Assembly (NCBI GenBank): GCA_037179385.1 | Contig: CM074179.1 | Location: 34,125,905 to 34,189,904, forward strand | Reading direction: 5' to 3' | DNA length: 64,000 nucleotides | Source: Holothuria scabra | Taxonomy: Eukaryota > Echinodermata > Holothuroidea > Aspidochirotida > Holothuriidae | Shown: positions 57,922 to 64,000 of the stretch, piece after piece | Layout of the letters: every line of letters starts with the position of its first letter | Position numbering within the stretch: the first letter of the stretch is position 1 | Translations under genes and position numbers: made by a program | The notes under the pieces: model-generated | What the model saw: the letters and a program-made list of their open reading frames with translations, nothing else | Databases searched by the model: none | What the model was told of the DNA's origin: nothing

Positions 57922-58255
57922 CTTAGTCACTCTTTGATCGAGTGAAAAGTGTAAACTCACTCCATTAGAGTGATAATCCACTCAAAGAGGAGTGAAGTTC
58001 ACTCCAAAAAGAGTGAGTTCAATACAAAAAGAGTGAAATTCACTAGAGGAAGAGGGAAAATTCAATCTTCCACGAGTGCCTGCAATGATCACTCTTTTTT
58101 TAAGAGCGATCAATGTGGGCACTCCATCAAGAGTGAAGCTTCGCTCCTTTTAAGGAAATTTCACTCTTTTTGGAGGGAAATTCACTCCTCCTGGAGTGAA
58201 TTATCACTCTAATGGAGTGAATTTACACTTTTCACTCGATCAAAGAGTGACTAAG
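57922..58255. repeat. 334 bp imperfect palindrome made of CACTC/GAGTG words
   Basis: The left arm (cttagtcactctttgatcgagtg...cactccattagagtgat) is mirrored by the right arm (atcactctaatggagtg...cactcgatcaaagagtgactaag). Inside, CACTC and GAGTG words recur every 15-25 bp, so many smaller hairpins are nested in the large one. MITE-like; no coding content. Confidence 0.85.
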
Positions 58256-59520
58256 CTCACTCTTTTGATTTTAGAGTGTATGGTAACTTTAAAAGTATTT
58301 ATTTACATAATTTGCGTTTTTTAAGAAACCAAAATAAAATAAAGGTGTCAGTGATGTCAGACTGGGGGTAGAGTCTAAAGGGAGAAGGTGAATTCGTCTG
58401 AAACGTGCATTCATTAGGGCGGCATTTTCCAATGCTCCCATCGCCCGTGTACGCCATCGGGTGAAGGCTGCTACATATAGTTTCCAATTTTCATGGGCTG
58501 ATGTACAAATAATGAGACCGATCAATGTAATAGTGTGAAAAATAAATTCTATGAAATCTGGAAGATTACGCATTTTTGGAATCATTACAGCTTTTTTTTT
58601 ATTATGTTTAATGAACAGAATACATGTCATCACTTGAAAAAGGTATTGTTACGTTTGTTATTCAAAATCTGATGATTGATGAGGAACATGGGAAAAAGTG
58701 GGTTTATATTGAGAAAAAAAGGTCGATTTGGGGTAACACTGAAGAATTTGCCCCGCCTGAAGCAAATTCAAACATAATCTTGCGGTGTAAATGGGACTTT
58801 TTGTCACCGTGGTCTTGCTGACACTACTCAGACGAGGCCCGTATTCAGACAACACTGAAAGGGAGAAGTTTTTCGAGGATGAAGACAAAGTCAAATAGGG
58901 GTTGAATGTGAAAACATGGGGCTAGTGGCAACCTCTATGACTCTCTAGGGCAAAAAAAAATTCTCAAAGGGGTCTCCTAAAATTTTCCCCTCTGCCCCTG
59001 GTCACAGGCCGGGCCGCGCTAATCCCTCTTCTTAGTTACCTACCAGAAAGTTGTCCCCTCCTATTTTGAAGTAAAGAATATCAGATGGGCAACACCGTGA
59101 CCTTGCGAAGTTATAAAAACTGGAATAATTGCAGCTCGATCTAAAATAAGTATATCTGAAAAGTTTAATGGTCCAGCGCCATCGGAAGATGAGACACTAT
59201 GGTCTATTCTTAACACCTAACGTATTTTACGTTTTGTGCTGCACTCGATCTAGGCCTACGTTTCATACATAACGAACGTGCCGTTGCGAGCATGTGCAGC
59301 CCTAAATAGTTTCCAAAACACATGGCCTATTCATTGGCAATCAGTAACCAAACCGAACACAAAGGTTTTGGTAAGGATTTTAAATTGCTTGATAGAGGAA
59401 GCATTACTTTCTATTCCCATATTTAGGATATTAAATAGACTTCAGATGAAACCTTTTCCGGCATATTTAGTTCAATCTAGATAAAAAACGTTACAGGTGA
59501 TAGTCTAACGTTTGGCCTTA
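58256..59520. other. Intergenic, nothing recognised
   Basis: No supported gene. A 114-codon minus-strand frame (58289-58633) and smaller ones show no motif. Confidence 0.4.
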
Positions 59521-59643
59521 GCCCTTGAACAGGGCTGTGTGTTACGTTACATGGCCTATTAAGCTCATTACACTCAATATGATGTGGAGTGTAATGAGCT
59601 TAGGCCTAGGCCATGAAACGTAACACACAGCCCTGTGCAAGGC
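59521..59643. repeat. 123 bp palindrome
   Basis: gcccttgaacagggctgtgt...ttaagctcattacactc is mirrored by gagtgtaatgagctta...acacacagccctgtgcaaggc around a short aatatgatgt centre; the right arm carries an extra aggcctaggcc. Foldback or MITE-like. Confidence 0.9.
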
Positions 59644-60710
59644 CTAGTTTGGCCTATGTTAGGCATGATTGCTACTAGTAGCCTAGTAAGTAGTAAGTTA
59701 GTATTACTACAAGACTATAGCCTAGCCGGAGGCTATGTATTAGTAAATAAATATGCTACTAACGTTAGTTAGCCTATGCACTGGTAAATTCTTTTTGTGT
59801 TACTTACTCTTTCCGTCACTTCGTAAGTCTGTAAAGTTATAAAAATGTTACGTAACGGGGGGTTGGATTTCAATTTGAGGTGAAGATTTTGTCCTCCAAT
59901 AATCCAGGCACATTAAAAAAATAACAACAATTATAAACAAAATGTACTAATTACCTAGGCTAGATAATGTGGTGTAAGTTGTAACGTTACAGATGACCTT
60001 GGACCTAACGTTGAGCTTCTAGAAGACGTAAATCTGAGCGTATTTTAAAGCAATTATGTTGCATTTAATACGTCATCTTCTTGTCTTCTTGTTTTGTTTT
60101 CATGGGTGTCGATGTAAGTGTGTATGTGTCTGTTTGGTTGTGTGTTAAATGTAGTTAGGCTTAGGCTAGGCTAAAGCGGGTGTGTGCTCTCGTACGTAGA
60201 GTGGGTGAAAACTAACGTAGTCCGACACGATGTGACGCGACTGTGAGTGTTGGAAAACTTCTGCCCCCTCCACGCCCCCCCCCCCCCACCCCTTAGGAGA
60301 AAACAGATTTAGGCTAGGTTACGCCCATGGAACACTTTTAGGCCTAGTTAAGTGCTAAGTTAATGTAAGCTAAACTCTGGCAGACAATAAACATGGTCTT
60401 ACGTTAGGTTTGTCAAATGTAAGGCCTAACCATGCTGCCTTCATTTCCTGAAGGGGTGTGATTTTGTAAGACATTGTACACATTGGCAATCTAAAACTCA
60501 AAGCCTGCTTTTAAAGGCCATTTTTTGCAGTGTAGACCTAACGTTAGGCTTGTCAGGTAAAACATTGATCAGGTTTTTTTAGGTCGAAAATGGTCTAGGC
60601 TAGCCTAAGTTAGGGCCTTGGTTATTCATTTTACAGACCTAGTAACAAGTCATGTTAGCCTAACTTAGGCGTAAACATCTTGGGCTTTCCACATTGGAGC
60701 TGAGAAGGAT

Positions 60711-60743
60711 TGGGGGTGTGGGGGGGGGGGGAGTGGGAGGGGG
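60711..60743 (+). other. G-rich run, quadruplex-prone
   Basis: gggtgtgggggggggggagtgggaggggggt has at least four G tracts of three or more with short loops, so the plus strand could fold as a G-quadruplex. A C-rich run at 60275-60295 gives the same on the minus strand. Confidence 0.6.
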
Positions 60744-60829
60744 GTATGCACAGGTTTAAAAGTTACTTTCTGAAAGGAATCCTCTTTTGTCTCGTAGGCT
60801 ACTTAAGGTTTCAAAGTAGTTCACGAGTT

Positions 60830-60997
60830 CGTGGGCATTGTAAAAAGCTGGAAAAGGATTTTGCAAGGCTTGACATTGGGAAGTTTAACTTTACTTTCTC
60901 CCATAGAGTTGTCAACGAGTGTAATTGTCTGTCAGATTTGGTAGCTATCGCCCCGTCAGGACACTGCTCTAAGTTTAAGGTTTACAAATTACATTGA
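60830..60997 (+). pseudogene. CR1/L2-like reverse transcriptase C-terminal fragment
   Basis: The frame encodes RGHCKKLEKDFARLDI and FSHRVVNECNCLSD, then V-A-I-A-P-S and a stop. This matches the end of CR1/L2/Jockey-type RT proteins (R-G-H-x-x-K-L ... R-L-D-x-R-K-x-x-F-S-x-R-V-V-N-x-W-N-x-L-P). The usual Trp is Cys here. It is a typical 5'-truncated LINE end and differs from the I/Nimb-type LINE elsewhere in the window. Confidence 0.75.
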
Positions 60998-62130
60998 CAA
61001 GTTTTTAACCATCACTGTGGTAGAATTTGATTGTTTGGGGTTGTTTGTGTATGTTTGGTAATTTGACTTTTGAATAGGCCTAGCCTAGGGTTTGGACTAA
61101 AGGGCATCTTTTGGGGTCTTGACCCTCCTCTGCCCTTAAACCTAGGCCTAGCTGTTATGCTATGTTAAGTAGCCTAGGCCAAGGCTAGTCTGATTAGGCT
61201 AGGCCTACGTTAGACTAGGCCTGGGCTAGGTCTAACTTTAACGAAGTAGGCCTAACGTTAGATCTAGGCCTAACGTTAGGCCTATATAAAGTGAATTCAT
61301 CTCCATTGCCTTGGCCTTTTAATGTAGGCCTGCAGCATATTTTAAGGATTAGCTAGGCCTGGCCTACCGAATTTTAGACTTAACTATTCCAATAGGTCTA
61401 CTGGACCTAACGTTAGGCTATCCTAAGTTAGGTCTAACGTTAATTGTTTGCTGTAGCCTAGCCTAAGCCTAGCGTAAGCTTAGACCCTAGCCTAGATTTG
61501 GACAACGTTTTCACTAACGGCGGTTAACGTTAGTCAAAGTCATTCATAGGTCCTGACGTTAGAATAACCGATTAGACAATGACCCTAGTAAGTAGTATAG
61601 CAGATCGTTTAAGCTAGTTTAATACGTTGGACGTTGACCTGACGGTCGTAGGTCGTAACGAGTACGTTGTGTACTCGTTAGGCTCGTTAGGCTACATGGT
61701 TAAAGCAGCCTAACGTTACATCAAAATGATAAATTTTGACAATAAAATCACAGATACTGAGTCTGTGACAGGCCTATTAAAGTCTTAACAGAACTTGAGC
61801 CAAATACTTTTGTGACAGTGTTATTTTAGTTTATGTTGTTATTGAACAAATCATAGCAAGTTTTTAACTAAAAATATCGTTTGGTACAACAGATTAGTCT
61901 AAACTAGCCTAGAAGTCATGTCATGTGAGACAAAACAAGCGTACGTTTTAAGAAAAAATAAGCGGACCATATCCCTTCTATTAACATTGTAATGTAGGCT
62001 AATATAGGTCTGCACTCAAGAGGCGGAAATAATTTATGAAAGCCTAATGAGGTATTATTTTCAAGAATAGCCTACGTTACATCCTTGAAAAAACATGAAA
62101 GTTATGATGGATGACTTATTAAAACAATAG

Positions 62131-62379
62131 GTCTACTAACATACAGTAGCCTTCATGCTAGTGCTATCAACGTAAAAATAGTTACCATTACATTGGGGAT
62201 TTCCCATTTCCTTGGCAATTTTTTCCCACACGTTGAATGATTTAACTTTGTCATGGTAATCATGATTTGTAACGTCAAAAATAAATGATTCTTGCTGCAC
62301 AAGAATCACCAGTTTTTGGTTTCGATGATAAGAGAAACCTATGCAATCATGATGGCGTGTGTTTATATGTGTGTTTCTG
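62131..62379. other. Spacer before the DR1 array
   Basis: AT-rich, no gene; contains an inverted pair near 62280-62310 (gattcttg...caagaatc). Confidence 0.4.
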
Positions 62380-63300
62380 TGTGTGTTTTTGTGACACTTT
62401 GCTTGTTAGCACGATATCTCAAGATAGAAATGTCTGACAAATTTCAAACTTGATACATGGATGGCCCATATTGAGAGGAAGAACCCTATTGTTTTTGGTA
62501 GAGGTCAAAGGTCATCTGGGGTCAGCAGGGGTCAATTTCTGAAAACTTTGTTAACGCGATATCTCAAGATAAGAAACTTGTATGTATGTCATATTTGGTA
62601 TGTGCATGCGTTATGGTCAGAAGATGGCCCCTATTGTTTTTGACGGAGGTCAAAGGTCACCGGGGGTCAAAGTCTGAAAATCTTATTAGCACGATATTTC
62701 AAGATAGGGAACTTGGATAGATTTCATATTTGGTGTGTGGATGTGTTATGGTCAGAAGATGGTTCATACTTTTTTGGTGGAGGTCAAAGGTCATCTGCGG
62801 TCGCCGGGGTCAAAGTCTGAAAATCTTGTCAACACAATATCTGAAGGGAGGAAACTTGGGTAGATTTCATATTTAGTTTGTGGATGCGTGTAGGTCAGTA
62901 GATGGTCCCTATTCTTTTTGGTGGAGGTCAAAGGTCATCTGGGGTCACCAGGGGTTAAAATTCTGAAAATCTAATTAGCACGATATTTCAAGATAGGGAA
63001 CATGGGTAGATTTCATATTTGATATGTGGGTGTGTTATTGTCAGAAGATGGTATCTTTTGTTTTCGGTGGAGGTCAAAGGTCATCTGGGGTCACCGGGGG
63101 TCAAAGTCTGATAATGTTGTCAACACAATATCTCAAGGGAGGAAACTTGAATAGATTTCATATTTGGTTTGTGGATGCATTATAGTCAGAGGATGGTCCC
63201 TATTGGTTTTGGTAAAGGTCAAAGGTCATCTGGGGTCACGGGGGGACAACAATATCACAAGGTAGGGAACTTGGATAGATTTCATATTTGGAATGTGAAT
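62380..63300. repeat. Tandem array, about 145 bp units with perfect DR1 sites
   Basis: At least six units. Each has a-cgatat-tcaagata, tttcatatttggt, gtcagaagatgg, cctattgttttt and the core AGGTCAAAGGTCA at 62502, 62647, 62781, 62925, 63071 and 63216, so the period is 134-146 bp. A ggggtcaccgggggtcaaag block follows most cores. AGGTCA-A-AGGTCA is the DR1 element bound by HNF4, RXR and COUP-TF receptors. Units are diverged elsewhere but the 13-mer is unchanged. Confidence 0.9.
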
Positions 63301-64000
63301 GGGTTAAAGTTAGGATGGATGTTAGATGGTCCCTACAGAGATGTCAAGTATCTTGATTTAGGTGGAATAATCACCATTTTCACCCTCGATTCTGCAATTA
63401 CAAATATCCTCCAAAAATTGCTCTTTTCACATGTTAAGGATCTTTGTTGAAATCTCAAAGTGTCTAGATCCCTAAACTGAAACGTTTAGGCCAAAATTGT
63501 ATGGCTCGAATGAGCAAGTGGGCTAGTACTTTCTGCTTAGGCTTAACGTAGGCCTAAGTTAGACCTAGCCGATGCTACATCTTTCACAAAGCAGAATCGA
63601 GTACTGAAGAGGATCAACAAAAATCCACTTGGCCAAGAACATCAAAAATATTTAAAAGGCATTGGTAAAAAACCCTTATACAACAATCTGCTGTACTTTT
63701 GTAAGCTTTAGGTGTAAAGTTTTTCCCTGCGATGCAATTTTCTTCATCATGTCTACTCTCTTGGCACTGTGGCCATTGCCTAATGTATAGCATATATGTA
63801 CATTTTGAACCTATTCTGCACATGTATGTTTCTGTGAAATATCCTTAGACTAGCCTAGTGGGAAATTTAGATTTCCTGCCAATATTTTATTTGTTCTAGA
63901 ACATGATATAAAGCATGCAGCAGTTAGGTATCTGCAGCGGGGGAAAACTTACGAAATTCTCCCATATATATTAGTGTTATGAGAAGCTGTTCAAAAGTCC
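63301..64000. other. Intergenic, nothing recognised
   Basis: AT-rich right edge with AGGCCTA words near 63545. No gene supported. Confidence 0.4.

Larger units (their letters stand above)
59644..62130. repeat. AGGCCTA / AACGTTA-rich low-complexity block
   Basis: Short palindromic words (AGGCCTA, TAACGTTA, GCCTAGGC) occur at very high density, strongest at 61080-61500. A perfect 20 bp palindrome, taggcctaacgttaggccta, lies at 61265-61284. The words are not in strict tandem. It contains a LINE fragment (60830-60997) and G-rich and C-rich runs. Confidence 0.75.

Noticed and set aside
62461..63450. Small frames in the DR1 array
   Set aside because: The frames follow from the repeat unit; there is no conserved start or coding pattern between units.
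1..64000. tRNA, rRNA or CRISPR loci
   Set aside because: None were seen on inspection; a tRNAscan or Infernal run would be needed to exclude small RNA genes.

Overview
The window reads as non-coding and transposon-rich DNA from an animal nuclear genome, most likely a marine deuterostome and probably an echinoderm. The grounds are AT-rich DNA without bacterial gene density, spliceable introns with GTAAGT/YAG borders, dense AGGCCTA / AACGTT-type motifs (especially 59.6-62.1 kb and 37.1-37.35 kb), and the mix of Ty3/gypsy, I/Nimb-type LINE, P/THAP, pogo, Crypton and PIF/Harbinger elements together with a RAG1-like fragment. The species call is inference; no clearly functional host gene was recognised.

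Layout. 0-2.3 kb: degenerate repeats with nuclear-receptor-like half sites. 2.36-6.65 kb: a Ty3/gypsy gag-pol on the plus strand, frameshifted and cut off inside integrase by the 3' end of a LINE. 6.65-11.7 kb: a near full-length LINE on the minus strand (ORF1 with zinc knuckles; ORF2 with APE endonuclease, RT and RNase H; ATGA overlap between them). 13.0-13.3 and 20.0-20.3 kb: a dispersed repeat with three TACGTCA-like sites every 20 bp. 15.66-16.46 kb: a broken RAG1-like N-terminal zinc/RING region. 19.07-21.5 kb: a direct duplication (period about 1.19 kb) with CCAAT boxes. 22-25.4, 29.8-31.4 and 39.1-41.2 kb: three more decayed copies of the LINE.

32.6-36.9 kb (minus): a P-element/THAP9-like transposase pseudogene with its THAP domain in separate exons. 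37.69-38.36 kb: a non-autonomous element with about 95 bp terminal inverted repeats. 41.8-44.6 kb: two pogo-like DDE transposase copies in inverted orientation, one with a C-terminal zinc finger. 45.7-50.5 kb: an X-Y-X'-Y' tandem duplication split by a Crypton-like tyrosine recombinase element. 50.55-57.3 kb: a PIF/Harbinger element whose DDE transposase (plus) and MADF-type DNA-binding protein (minus) have interleaved exons; the transposase intron also holds a putative LTR with TATA box and primer-binding site. 57.9-59.6 kb: two long palindromes. 59.6-64 kb: AGGCCTA-rich DNA, a CR1-like RT tail, and an array of about 145 bp units each carrying a perfect AGGTCA-A-AGGTCA (DR1).

Every large coding region is transposon-derived and nearly all have frameshifts or stops, so the window is best read as a transposon graveyard with recent nested insertions. 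The items most worth a second look are the RAG1-like N-terminal relic, the interleaved Harbinger gene pair, the boundaries of the Crypton-like insertion, and the DR1 array.
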